A stretch of 64,000 nucleotides of DNA from Candidatus Geothrix odensensis (GCA_016714685.1 JADKCH010000005.1:62001-126000), one strand, 5' to 3'; positions 34,865 through 42,818 are shown, counted from the first letter of the stretch. Notes: generated by a model from the sequence alone, not told the origin. Numbers and translations: made by a program.

Positions 34865-35170
34865 ATGCCCAACATCGTCGTCGTTGTTCGCTACATCGCC
34901 CAGCCCGGCAAGGCTTTGGACGCACTGACGTCAGTCCGCGATCTCGTCGCCACAGTCTTGACCACAGAAATGGCATGCTCGGGCATCGAAATCCTGCAGG
35001 ATCTCGATAATCCAGAGTCGATTACGCTCGTTGAACGGTGGCCGGATAAATCCACATTCCTGGGGCCGCATATGCAGCAGCCACACATCCAAGCCTTCAT
35101 TCAATCTGCTGGGGCGTTCTTGGCCGGGCCACCGGACATTTCGTTCCACTCCACCACTGGCGCCGCCTAA
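34865..35170 (+). CDS. Cassette 18: antibiotic-biosynthesis-monooxygenase-like domain protein
   Basis: This 101-residue protein is a single ferredoxin-like ABM domain: IVVVVRYIAQPGKALDALTS, then a helix, then ESITLVERWPDKSTFLGPHM. Such dimeric proteins act as quinol or haem monooxygenases or as small stress proteins. The gene has a strong SD (GGAGG, 7 nt before ATG 34865) and is more GC-rich than other cassettes, hinting at a different source. Its TAA stop lies in the attC18 core. Confidence 0.85.
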   Translation: MPNIVVVVRYIAQPGKALDALTSVRDLVATVLTTEMACSGIEILQDLDNPESITLVERWPDKSTFLGPHMQQPHIQAFIQSAGAFLAGPPDISFHSTTGAA

Positions 35171-35288
35171 CCTGTCGCTCAACCCGGACCCCGCCTGCAT
35201 TGCCTTCCGCTCCTTCTCATCTTCCCGCTTCCTCGGCTCCGTTCATCGCCTCGGTGCAGGCGTGGCCGCTTAGCTTTGTCCGTTAGGC
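35165..35288 (+). repeat. attC18
   Basis: 124 bp; cores GCCTAAC / GTTAGGC. The left arm is CTCAACCCGG but the right is CGCTTAG, so the inner arms do not match. Confidence 0.93.
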
Positions 35289-35291
35289 CTC

Positions 35292-35612
35292 ATGACTCGC
35301 CCTTCGCATAATCCACTCGCTGAACGCGTAATCGCCAGCACAATGGCGGCCTTCTTCGCTATGTTTGGCTGGTTTGACCTCCTGCAGGGAGGAATTACCC
35401 TCAAGGGAAGAAGCGGACGCACCAGTTTCGTCCATGGTTGGGTTGGCATCGCAGTAGCAGGCTTTGCCTTTCTCATCGCCACTTTTGGAGTGTCTTTGCT
35501 GTTGCGAACCTTCAAAGTCCGCCGTTCAACCTACTACTTCAGCTGGGCGATTCTGTTGCTGCCACCCGTCCTCTTTATTCTGTTCCGTCATAAATCGTTC
35601 TACCACTCGTAG
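35292..35612 (+). CDS. Cassette 19: three-helix membrane protein
   Basis: This 106-residue protein has hydrophobic stretches at about 15-33, 49-70 and 80-97 (YYFSWAILLLPPVLFILF), with basic loops RTFKVRRSTY and the C-terminal HKSFYHS. No family recognised. ATG 35292 lies only 4 nt after the core AGG, the tightest spacing in the array. Confidence 0.7.
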   Translation: MTRPSHNPLAERVIASTMAAFFAMFGWFDLLQGGITLKGRSGRTSFVHGWVGIAVAGFAFLIATFGVSLLLRTFKVRRSTYYFSWAILLLPPVLFILFRHKSFYHS

Positions 35613-35648
35613 GCCAAATGAGCACACGGCGTTCCCTAACAATCAACG

Positions 35649-35772
35649 GCCTAACCCTCGGCTCAACTCGGACCCCGCCTGCATCGCCTTCCGCTCTCTC
35701 TCAGCTCTTCGCTTCCTCGGCTCCGTTCAGCGCCCCGGCGCAGGCGTGGCCGCTTAGCTTCATCCGTTAGGC
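35649..35772 (+). repeat. attC19
   Basis: 124 bp; cores GCCTAAC / GTTAGGC. AAC on the left and CTT on the right do not match. Confidence 0.93.
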
Positions 35773-35782
35773 GTCGCATCCA

Positions 35783-36205
35783 ATGCTTCTGTTATTCGCT
35801 GCATTCTCGCTTCTCACCGGCGCCGCCTTGCTCGCCTTGTCTCTCTGGCTTAGATCCCGATCCCAGCAGTGTCTGCAATGGCCCAGCGTGACGGGGCACG
35901 TCATCGAGTCTCGTGTCGATGACACGCACCTGGACATGATGAAGCCCGTCCTGCGCTATCGCTACGAAGTCGGCCCCCAGAGTTATATTGGCTTTCGTGT
36001 GTCATTCTCCGGCTATGTAGCTAGTCGAAGCGCCATGGAGAAACTCATCAAGCCGTATTCCCAGGGCAGTGCTGTTACCGTTTACTACGACCCGCAGAAT
36101 CCATCATCAGCTGTATTGAACAATACCCAAACGTCCGATTGGTTGTACTGGCTGGCCTTTGGTCTCGGGTTCTTGGTGTTGGCCGCCTATCTAACATGGT
36201 TATAG
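35783..36205 (+). CDS. Cassette 20: DUF3592 membrane protein
   Basis: This 140-residue protein has two membrane helices (residues 3-22 and about 120-138) flanking an extracytoplasmic domain with WPSVTGHVIES, LRYRYEVGPQSYIGFRVSFS and VTVYYDPQNPSSAVL, the hallmarks of DUF3592. The PxNP motif before the second helix is typical. Function of the family is unknown. Confidence 0.85.
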   Translation: MLLLFAAFSLLTGAALLALSLWLRSRSQQCLQWPSVTGHVIESRVDDTHLDMMKPVLRYRYEVGPQSYIGFRVSFSGYVASRSAMEKLIKPYSQGSAVTVYYDPQNPSSAVLNNTQTSDWLYWLAFGLGFLVLAAYLTWL

Positions 36206-36237
36206 ATTCTCACTTCGCGTTTGCTCTCTCCGGCGAT

Positions 36238-36360
36238 GCCCAACCTTCCGCTCAAGTCGGACCCGCCTGGATTGCCTTCCGTTCTCTTTCATCGTTTCGC
36301 TATCTCGGCTCCGCTAATCGCCTCGGTGCAGGCGTGGCCGGTTAGCCTTGTCCGTTAGGC
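36238..36360 (+). repeat. attC20
   Basis: 123 bp, the only full-length site not 124 bp; left core GCCCAAC, one stem C lost (GGACCCGCC). AAG on the left and GTT on the right do not match. Confidence 0.9.
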
Positions 36361-36370
36361 GCTTCGCACG

Positions 36371-36775
36371 ATGCCTGCGTTCCTGCTCGAAATCCTGCTC
36401 CAGATCCTTGCCGAGGCTCTTGCGGAATTTCTCCTCGGTTTTGGCTTCGAATCGGTGGCTCAGATTTTTCGTTCAAATCGAAAATCCAACGTCTACATGG
36501 CGGCATCTGGGGCAGTTATACTCGGCGGCATCCTCGGGGCTCTTTCAGCCTTTTTTTATCCTCATCAAATCGCCTCGCCGTTTCGATTTCCGTGGATCAG
36601 CCTAATCCTTTCACCCCTGGCCTGCGGGTTTGCCCTTAAGCTGGTTGGCGAATGGCGCAAACGAAGGGGCGGTGAGTCAACATTCCTCTCTACATTCCTT
36701 GGCGGGTTCGTCTTCGCCCTCTCAATTGCTCTGGCAAGATTCTTCCTTTTTAAGCTCGTCTTGGTAAAGCCATGA
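36371..36775 (+). CDS. Cassette 21: four-helix membrane protein
   Basis: This 134-residue protein begins with an amphipathic helix (FLLEILLQILAEALAEFLLG), then hydrophobic segments at about 43-62, 74-92 and 105-130. Basic loops (FRSNRKSN, GEWRKRRGG) suggest cytoplasmic sides. No family recognised. ATG 36371 is 11 nt after the core AGG. Confidence 0.7.
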   Translation: MPAFLLEILLQILAEALAEFLLGFGFESVAQIFRSNRKSNVYMAASGAVILGGILGALSAFFYPHQIASPFRFPWISLILSPLACGFALKLVGEWRKRRGGESTFLSTFLGGFVFALSIALARFFLFKLVLVKP

Positions 36776-36784
36776 GCCAGGCGC

Positions 36785-36908
36785 GCCTAACCCTCCGCTC
36801 AACTCGGACCCCGCCTGCATTGCCTTCCGCTCTCTCTCAGCATTTCGCTATCTCGGCTCCGCTCATCGCCTCGGTGCAGGCGGGGCCGCTTACCTTCATC
36901 CGTTCCGT
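36785..36908 (+). repeat. attC21, terminal degenerate site
   Basis: 124 bp from GCCTAAC, but the right core reads GTTCCGT instead of GTTAGGC. AAC / CTT arms are also mismatched. It marks the distal end of the array. Confidence 0.9.
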
Positions 36909-37026
36909 GCCACGCCCCTAGCAGGGCCATTTGGTTGATTTTCCAAGGCGCCACCCTGGCTTGCAATGGGCTGAGGGAGGATGAAGGTATCCTCTGAGGC
37001 GCCGACCCCTGGGCACGGAGTCTCCA

Positions 37027-37602
37027 ATGAGAGGTCTCAAAATCATTGAACACATCTCGCTGGACGGCGTGATCCAGGTCTCGGGCGAGGACGGCGTCCC
37101 CTATGGCGACTGGACCGCGCCCTATCGGACTCCCGCTGGGCGGGACGCCGTCATGGCCGCGCATGGCGAGAGCTTCGACCTGCTGCTCGGCCGTCGCACC
37201 TACGACAGCTGGTCGGGGTACTGGCCAAAGGCGCCGAGCAGTCCGATCGCGGATAGGCTCAACGCGGCCACCAAGTTCATCGCCACCCACCGCCCGGAGA
37301 GTCTTGAGTGGGGCCCGTTCGAGGCCCTTGGACCGAACCTCGTCGAGGGCGTTCGCCGCCTCCGGTCGCAGGATGGGCCGGGACTCATCCTCTCGGGTAG
37401 CGCCACGCTGACATCACCGGTGCTCGAACATGGGCTGGCGGACGAAGTGGTGCTGATCGTCTACCCGGTCCTGCTGGGTGCGGGAAAGCGCCTCTTTGCG
37501 GAGGGGACCCCGCCATGCTCCCTTGCGCTCCTCAGCACGAGCGCCTTCCCGTCCGGCGTCGTCCTCAACACCTACAAGGTTCTGGAGCCCCTGAAGCCCT
37601 GA
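37027..37602 (+). CDS. Dihydrofolate reductase-like (RibD C-terminal) protein
   Basis: This 191-residue protein is of the RibD-C/YyaP type. LKIIEHISLDGVIQVSGEDG opens it, LLLGRRTYDSWSGYW and GLILSGSATLTSPVL follow, and PVLLGAGKRLF is the conserved C-terminal block. It probably binds NADPH; substrate is unknown and a role in folate or flavin synthesis is not implied. It lies 119 bp beyond the last attC, has host-like GC, and has no attC of its own, so it is not a cassette gene. Confidence 0.88.
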   Translation: MRGLKIIEHISLDGVIQVSGEDGVPYGDWTAPYRTPAGRDAVMAAHGESFDLLLGRRTYDSWSGYWPKAPSSPIADRLNAATKFIATHRPESLEWGPFEALGPNLVEGVRRLRSQDGPGLILSGSATLTSPVLEHGLADEVVLIVYPVLLGAGKRLFAEGTPPCSLALLSTSAFPSGVVLNTYKVLEPLKP

Positions 37603-37651
37603 CGGTCCGCGGCCGGCCTTCACCGAAACCACCCAACCAAGAGCCGTCACC

Positions 37652-38002
37652 ATGTCCACACGCGAGATCTCCAAGCTGCTATTCACGACGGTCTATCCGT
37701 TGTACGTGCAGAAAGCCGAACGGAAGAATCGGACAAAGGAGGAGGTGGACACGATCATCTGCTGGTTGACGGGCTACAGTCGTGAGCAGCTCAGTCATCA
37801 CACAGCTGTCAAAATCGATTTCCAATCCTTTTTTGACCAGGCCCCCGGCATCCACCCGAACAGTTCTCTGATCAAGGGGGTCGTGTGCGGCATCCGCGTC
37901 GAAGACATTCAAGAGCCCATCACCCAGAAGATCAGGTACCTCGACAAGCTCATCGATGAACTGGCAAAGGGCAAGGCCATCGACAAGATTCTGCGCCGGT
38001 AA
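37652..38002 (+). CDS. DUF2200 family protein
   Basis: This 116-residue protein matches DUF2200: FTTVYPLYVQKAERKNRTKE, then DTIICWLTGYS and NSSLIKGVVCGIRVEDI. The family is small, cytosolic and uncharacterised. It is separated by 50 bp from the DHFR-like gene and may be co-transcribed. Confidence 0.85.
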   Translation: MSTREISKLLFTTVYPLYVQKAERKNRTKEEVDTIICWLTGYSREQLSHHTAVKIDFQSFFDQAPGIHPNSSLIKGVVCGIRVEDIQEPITQKIRYLDKLIDELAKGKAIDKILRR

Positions 38003-38057
38003 ACCCCGGGGCCCGACGCAGGTACCTTAAGCCTCAGGTCCCTGGGAAGAGGACACC

Positions 38058-38471
38058 ATGAGCGATGCCATTGAGAACCTGAAAGCAGCCCAAGAGCGCG
38101 GCATGGCTGGGCGCCCGAAGGAGGGTGGATTCCCTTACTTGGCCGAGACGCTCCGCAGGGCGGGAATCACCAGGAACCTCTGGCATTTGCCATCCTGCCA
38201 GAGCATCTACCTGACGGAGATGGGCCCCGTGGCGGTCCCGGGGACCCCACTCATCGACGGCATGGCCGAGGTACCGCCGTTCAACCGCGAAGCCCTCATC
38301 AGCGCACTGCGGGCGGATCAAGCCGGGCGCAGCACGTTCCCCGAGTTCCTGCAGGCCAGCTGGAAGGCCGGCGTCGTTGGCTATGACATCGACCTGATCG
38401 GCCGGACCTGCACCTACCATGGTGCGGGGGGTGAAACCTATGTGGAGAGCTATCCCGAAGTCGAGCTCTGA
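38058..38471 (+). CDS. DUF1398 family protein
   Basis: This 137-residue protein resembles DUF1398 (YbcV-like): FPYLAETLRRAGITRNLWHL, then FPEFLQASWKAGVVGYDIDL and TYHGAGGETYVESYP. Uncharacterised cytosolic family. AGAGG precedes ATG 38058. Confidence 0.82.
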   Translation: MSDAIENLKAAQERGMAGRPKEGGFPYLAETLRRAGITRNLWHLPSCQSIYLTEMGPVAVPGTPLIDGMAEVPPFNREALISALRADQAGRSTFPEFLQASWKAGVVGYDIDLIGRTCTYHGAGGETYVESYPEVEL

Positions 38472-38690
38472 GCTGGGCCGCAGAGACCGGGGTTGCACCC
38501 AATCGAAGCCGTCCCCAGCGGCTGAACCCTTCGCACGGCTCTGACTCTCCCGCTGGAGCTGGTGTCCTCAGCCGACTCCCGAGGCAGGTTCCGCGGCAAC
38601 AGGGCGCCTGGCGGCACCCGGAGCCGTGGGCCCGAAAGGCCCAGGTACCGGTATCTTGTCCCGCGGAAGCGCTCACCCGAAAGGAGCCCC

Positions 38691-39119
38691 ATGGCGGAAA
38701 ACAAGACGAAGGCCACCGAAGCCAGTGTGGCGGCGCACCTCGCCGCCATCGCCGATGAGGCCCGGCGGCAGGACTGCGAGATCCTGGCCCAGCTCATGGC
38801 CCGGGCCACGAAGGAGCCGCCGAGGATGTGGGGGGCCAGCATCGTCGGCTTCGGCAGCTACCACTACCGGTACGAAAGCGGCCACGAGGGCGACTCCTGC
38901 CTGGTGGGCTTCGCCGCCCGCAAGGGCGACATCAGCGTGTATCTGATGGGCAGCTTCCCCGAGCGCGAGGCGCTCCTGGCGCGGCTCGGGCGGCACAAGC
39001 TGGGGAAGGCCTGCCTCTACCTGCGCCGGCTCGCCGACGTGGACCTGGGAGTGCTGGAGGAGCTGGTGGCCCGCTCCGCCGCCAGCGTGAAGGACCAGTG
39101 GGGGCTGAACCGGGGCTAG
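38691..39119 (+). CDS. DUF1801 family protein
   Basis: This 142-residue protein is of the DUF1801/YdhG-like type: a helical start (ASVAAHLAAIADEARRQDCE), then PPRMWGASIVGFGSYHYRYE, a strand set with VGFAARKGDISVYLMG, and KACLYLRRLADVDLGVLEEL. ATG 38691 follows AAAGGAG. The preceding 219-bp gap (38472-38690) shows nothing identifiable. Confidence 0.85.
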   Translation: MAENKTKATEASVAAHLAAIADEARRQDCEILAQLMARATKEPPRMWGASIVGFGSYHYRYESGHEGDSCLVGFAARKGDISVYLMGSFPEREALLARLGRHKLGKACLYLRRLADVDLGVLEELVARSAASVKDQWGLNRG

Positions 39120-39181
39120 TACTCCACCGACCCGCGGCCTTCTGTCACTGTGGGGGCATCGAAACCCGGCCCGGAGGCTCC

Positions 39182-39640
39182 ATGAAGCGGTTCCAGTTCA
39201 GCACCCTCATCCAGGCCCCCCGCGAGGTGGTCTGGGAGACCGTCATCGGGCCCGTCACCTACCGCATCTGGACCGCCGCCTTCACCGAGGGCTCCTATTT
39301 CGAGGGCACCTGGGCCAAGGGGGAGCGCATGCGCTTCCTGGCGCCGGGCGGCCAGGGCATGGTCTCGGAGATCGCCGAGTCGCGGCCCCACGAGTTCATC
39401 TCGATCAAGCACCTGGGCGAGATCAAGGACGGGGTGGAGGACACGGAGAGCGAGGCGGTCCGCAGCTGGGCCCCCTGCTTTGAGACCTACACCTTCACCC
39501 AGGCTGGCGACGCCACGGAGCTGACCGTGGACATGGACATGGCCGAGTCCTTCGAGGAATACATGACCGGGGTCTGGCCCAAGGCCCTGTCCCAGCTCAA
39601 GGCGCTCTGCGAGGCCCGGGCGGCCAATCCCCAGACCTGA
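39182..39640 (+). CDS. SRPBCC/START-like domain protein
   Basis: This 152-residue protein has a single START/Bet v1-like hydrophobic-pocket fold. FQFSTLIQAPREVVWETVIG is the typical beta-alpha start, SRPHEFISIKHLGEIKDG is central, and the long C-terminal helix carries WPKALSQLKALCEAR. Ligand unknown. Confidence 0.85.
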   Translation: MKRFQFSTLIQAPREVVWETVIGPVTYRIWTAAFTEGSYFEGTWAKGERMRFLAPGGQGMVSEIAESRPHEFISIKHLGEIKDGVEDTESEAVRSWAPCFETYTFTQAGDATELTVDMDMAESFEEYMTGVWPKALSQLKALCEARAANPQT

Positions 39641-39687
39641 GGCCGGCGCCCACCCGGCCGGGTCCCTCCTTTTCCCCGGAGCCACCC

Positions 39688-40149
39688 ATGACGCCCCGCC
39701 GCAGCCTCCTCCTCGTCCCGGCCCTCGCCTGCGGACTCGCCGCCCAGGCGCCGCCCAGCGTGGCCTTGCCGCCGGAGCTGGACCGGGTGCTCCGCGACTA
39801 CGAGCGGGCCTGGAGCGCCAAGGATCCCGAGGCCCTGGCCCGCCTGTTCACGGCGGAGGGGATGGCCCTTCCCAGCGGTCAGCCGCCCGCGCAGGGCGCC
39901 GCGAGCATCCGCCAGGCCTATGCCCAGCACGCGGGCTCCCCCCTGGCGCTGCGGGCCCTGGCCTACGCCACCTCGGGGGACCTGGCCTACATCATCGGCG
40001 GCTTCGCCCCGGCTCCCGGCCAGCCCGACCTGGGCAAGTTCGTGCTGGTGCTCCGCCGCGGCGCCGGTGGGCGCTGGCTCATCGCCGCCGACATGGACAA
40101 CGCGAACCAGCGGCGCCCCGCCCCACCGCCACCGAGCCGGCAGGACTGA
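39688..40149 (+). CDS. Exported SnoaL/DUF4440-like protein
   Basis: This 153-residue protein has a signal peptide (SLLLVPALACGLAAQ). It then has an NTF2-like cone fold: LDRVLRDYERAWSAKDPEAL, then ARLFTAEGMALP and a C-terminal WLIAADMDN strand. Such domains bind small molecules or act as isomerases. Role unknown. Confidence 0.82.
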   Translation: MTPRRSLLLVPALACGLAAQAPPSVALPPELDRVLRDYERAWSAKDPEALARLFTAEGMALPSGQPPAQGAASIRQAYAQHAGSPLALRALAYATSGDLAYIIGGFAPAPGQPDLGKFVLVLRRGAGGRWLIAADMDNANQRRPAPPPPSRQD

Positions 40150-40214
40150 TCCAGGCCTGCTGCTGGTAGGGTGGAAGTCCCCCAAACCTGTCCGCACAAC
40201 CACGAGGAGCGCCC

Positions 40215-40736
40215 ATGAGCCAAGCCAGCGCCCTCCTCCAGAGCCTGGACGACCGGCGCCGGGCCCTGCTTGATTCGCTGGAGTCCCTCAGCCCCGAGGC
40301 GCTGTGCGCCCGGCCCGCCGAGGGTGCCTGGTCCAGCCTGGAGATCGTGGAGCACCTGGTGGTGGCCGAGCAGGTGATCCTGCAGGGCCTGCCCGATCCT
40401 GCCACCTTGATCGACCGGCCCCGCAGCCTGCGGCAGCGCTGCACCTACCCCCTGGTGTGGCTCGTGCTGCGCCTGGGCATCCCGGTGAAGGCCCCGTCGC
40501 GGCGCATGCTGCCCACGGGCGGCGCGACCCTGGCCGAGCTGCGGGAGCGCTGGGACGCCACCCATGCCTGGCTGCGCGCCTATGCCGAGGGCCTGCCGCC
40601 GGGCGGAGGCGGGAAGGCGATCTTCGCGCATCCCGTCTGCGGTCCGATCACCCTCAGCCAGGCCCTGCGCCTGGATCGCCTGCACCTGGAAGTGCACACC
40701 CGGCAGATCCGGAAACGGTCAAGGAGCTCCGCATGA
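40215..40736 (+). CDS. DinB-like four-helix protein
   Basis: This 173-residue DinB superfamily protein has an LLDSLESLSPEALCARP start, WSSLEIVEHLVVAEQVILQG with the first metal-binding His position, and LRLDRLHLEVHTRQI near the end with His residues. Family members are metal-binding, often thiol-transferases, but substrate is unknown. The last codon overlaps the next ATG (ATGA). Confidence 0.85.
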   Translation: MSQASALLQSLDDRRRALLDSLESLSPEALCARPAEGAWSSLEIVEHLVVAEQVILQGLPDPATLIDRPRSLRQRCTYPLVWLVLRLGIPVKAPSRRMLPTGGATLAELRERWDATHAWLRAYAEGLPPGGGGKAIFAHPVCGPITLSQALRLDRLHLEVHTRQIRKRSRSSA

Positions 40737-40948
40737 GCATCAACGACGGCCTGCTGGTCGTGGTGGTCCTCTTCTTCGGCTGCCTGCTGTACTGCATCCG
40801 CAAGGAGGAACAGCGGAAGGTGGACCGGCGGCAGCGCGACCTGCCCCACCCCGTCGAACGGCGGCGCCAGGAGCGGCGCCGGCGGGGCCTCGGGCCCGCC
40901 CTGGCCTGGGTGGGCCGGGTGCTGCGCTCGGCCTTCACCCGCCGCTGA
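40733..40948 (+). CDS. Small membrane-anchored basic protein
   Basis: This 71-residue protein has one helix (residues 5-20, DGLLVVVVLFFGCLLYCI) followed by a very Arg-rich tail (KVDRRQRDLPHPVERRRQER). Its ATG overlaps the DinB stop, indicating translational coupling. Function unknown. Confidence 0.7.
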   Translation: MSINDGLLVVVVLFFGCLLYCIRKEEQRKVDRRQRDLPHPVERRRQERRRRGLGPALAWVGRVLRSAFTRR

Positions 40949-41005
40949 TCTGGGGCCAGGTGGTCACGCCCGCTCCCTTCGGTTACTCCTAGGATCAGGT
41001 GATCC

Positions 41006-41446
41006 ATGCCCGCTGCCCTGCTGTCCTTCTGCCTCCTGCTCCAGTCCGCGCCAGCACCCCTGCCGGCCCGGCCGGGCATCTCCGGCACGGAGGGCGGCCT
41101 GAAGGCCCAGGTGTGCGACCGCCAGGGCGCGCCGGTGGCCGGCGTGCGGATCCTGCTGCGGAGCGCCGATGGCCGGACCTGGGCCGCGACCACGGACGCG
41201 CAGGGCCAGTGCCTGGCCGGGGGGCTGCCACCGGGCGGGTACCGGGTGGAGTTGCACAGGGAGGGCTATCCGCCCGCCGTGTACCCCAGGCTGCTGATCC
41301 GGGCGAACGCGTGGCTGCGGGGCGCGGCGCCCCTGCCGGAGCTGCGGGGACCGCGCCTGGGCCTGGTGGGGCCGCCGACCTACGAGGAGGCCCCGGCCGC
41401 CATCGTCCCCCTGCGCCGGGAGCCGGGGAAGATTCCGATGCACTGA
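41006..41446 (+). CDS. Exported carboxypeptidase-regulatory-like protein
   Basis: This 146-residue protein has a signal peptide (ALLSFCLLLQSAPAPLPA). LKAQVCDRQGAPVAGVRILL, then GQCLAGGLPPGGYRVELHR is one Ig-like CarboxypepD_reg repeat. Such domains are structural modules on the cell surface. It converges with a second protein of the same domain type 8 bp away. Confidence 0.78.
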   Translation: MPAALLSFCLLLQSAPAPLPARPGISGTEGGLKAQVCDRQGAPVAGVRILLRSADGRTWAATTDAQGQCLAGGLPPGGYRVELHREGYPPAVYPRLLIRANAWLRGAAPLPELRGPRLGLVGPPTYEEAPAAIVPLRREPGKIPMH

Positions 41447-41453
41447 AGGCGGG

Positions 41454-42155
41454 CTACTGCACCGTCAATGCGTGTTCCAGAGCCGCGCCCTCCACCAGCG
41501 TGAGGGTGGCCTTGGCCGTGCCGACCACGGGATGGGTGCCGGTGGTCTCGCTGCGCCAGAGGGAGAGGGCATAGGTGCCCGGCGGCTGGCTGGCGAAGGC
41601 CACGGTCTCGACGCCCCCTGCCACGGCGGGCTTGAGGCTGGCGATGGTCAGGGTGAACTCGATGCCCTCCGCCAGCAGGCGCTGCTCCAGCAGCAGGGCG
41701 TCCTCCTGCTGGGCACTGTGGACGGGCGTGATGGTCACGGTCAGGGTGGCGGGCACCGTGGCGGTGAGCTCCAGGTCCTGGCCCACCACCAGCATGCCCA
41801 CGGCCTTCACCTCGAACTCGGGGCCCAGACGGGGCAGGAACACGGTGCCGCCCACCCGGGTGCGCGCGAGGAGTCGGTGATGGCCCACGCTGGCCGGGAG
41901 CTCGAAGGTGCCGTCGGCGCGGGAGCTCCCCTTGGCCTCGACGGAAAGCCCCGGATGGACGGAGTCGCTACCGGTCGTGGTGACCACGCACACCTCGGCC
42001 CCCCCCACAGGCAGGCCCTGGCCGTCCACCACACGGCCCTGCACCATGCCGGAGGGCGGCGGCGTGCAGCCGCAGTCCCCCTGCGGGCCACAGCCCAGCC
42101 CGGCCAGGAGGAGGCCGCAGGCAAGCAGGACGGAATGCAGGGGCGATCGACGCAT
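41454..42155 (-). CDS. Lipoprotein with carboxypeptidase-regulatory-like domain
   Basis: This 233-residue protein has lipobox LLAGLGC (Cys22). The mature part starts Cys/Pro-rich, then MVQGRVVDGQGLPVGGAEVC begins a CarboxypepD_reg domain. The rest is a long beta-rich region, with AATVTV-type strands and a final LTLVEGAALEHALTV. ATG 42155 is chosen because the signal follows it; an upstream in-frame start exists at 42209. Confidence 0.78.
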   Translation of the reverse strand: MRRSPLHSVLLACGLLLAGLGCGPQGDCGCTPPPSGMVQGRVVDGQGLPVGGAEVCVVTTTGSDSVHPGLSVEAKGSSRADGTFELPASVGHHRLLARTRVGGTVFLPRLGPEFEVKAVGMLVVGQDLELTATVPATLTVTITPVHSAQQEDALLLEQRLLAEGIEFTLTIASLKPAVAGGVETVAFASQPPGTYALSLWRSETTGTHPVVGTAKATLTLVEGAALEHALTVQ

Positions 42156-42274
42156 GGGGGCCTCCGCGTCCACAGACTCCGGCATGCCGTCGGGGGACCG
42201 GCCAAGCATACCCGATGGCTTCGTGACCTTTGCGCCCTGCGGGTACCCTGGAAGGCACCCAGCACAGGACCCCC

Positions 42275-42790
42275 ATGCGCCTCGCCATCCTCGGCAACTC
42301 AGGCTCCGGCAAGTCCACGCTGGCCCGGAATCTCGCCACTCGCACAGGCACGCCGGCCGTGGACCTGGACACCTTCGCCTGGGAGCCGGGGCAGGTCGCG
42401 GTCCCGCGGGATCCGGCCCTGGCCGCGGCCGACGTGGCGGCCTTCTGCGCCACGCACCAGGCCTGGATCATCGAGGGCTGCTACGCAGAGCTGATCCGCG
42501 CCACCCTCCCGCACCGACCGACCCTGGTGTTCCTGGAGCCCGGCGTGGAGGCCTGCCTGGCCCACTGCCGAGCCCGCCCCTGGGAGCCGCACAAGTATGC
42601 TTCGAAGGCCGAGCAGGATGCCAGGCTGGCCTTCCTGCTTGACTGGGTGCGGGCCTACTACACCCGGGAAGGGGACCTCTCGCTGGCGGCCCACCAGGCG
42701 CTCTTCGAGGCCTACGAAGGGCCCAAGCAGAAGCTCACGGCGGAGCCGGACGAGGCCTGCGTCGCGGCCCTGGCGCAGACTGGCGCCTGA
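42275..42790 (+). CDS. P-loop kinase-like protein (adenylate/topology modulation-like)
   Basis: This 171-residue protein has Walker A GNSGSGKST (residues 6-14). IIEGCYAELIRATLPHRPTL lies where adenylate-kinase-like families bind the acceptor. It resembles FlaR-type "topology modulation" proteins and shikimate-kinase-like enzymes. Phosphoryl acceptor unknown. ATG 42275 places the P-loop at the usual N-terminal position. Confidence 0.82.
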   Translation: MRLAILGNSGSGKSTLARNLATRTGTPAVDLDTFAWEPGQVAVPRDPALAAADVAAFCATHQAWIIEGCYAELIRATLPHRPTLVFLEPGVEACLAHCRARPWEPHKYASKAEQDARLAFLLDWVRAYYTREGDLSLAAHQALFEAYEGPKQKLTAEPDEACVAALAQTGA

Positions 42791-42818
42791 GCGGGTACCC
42801 TTCCCTCCTGGAGGCGCC

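Noticed and set aside
25189..36908. CRISPR array
   Set aside because: Repeats are 124 bp, irregularly spaced by 100-800 bp and bracket whole genes, with integron core sites at each end; these are attC sites.
37027..37602. DHFR-like gene as a 22nd, resistance-type cassette (dfr)
   Set aside because: It has no attC of its own, lies beyond a degenerate terminal core, has host-like GC, and is of the RibD-C/YyaP type rather than a trimethoprim-resistance DfrA/B.
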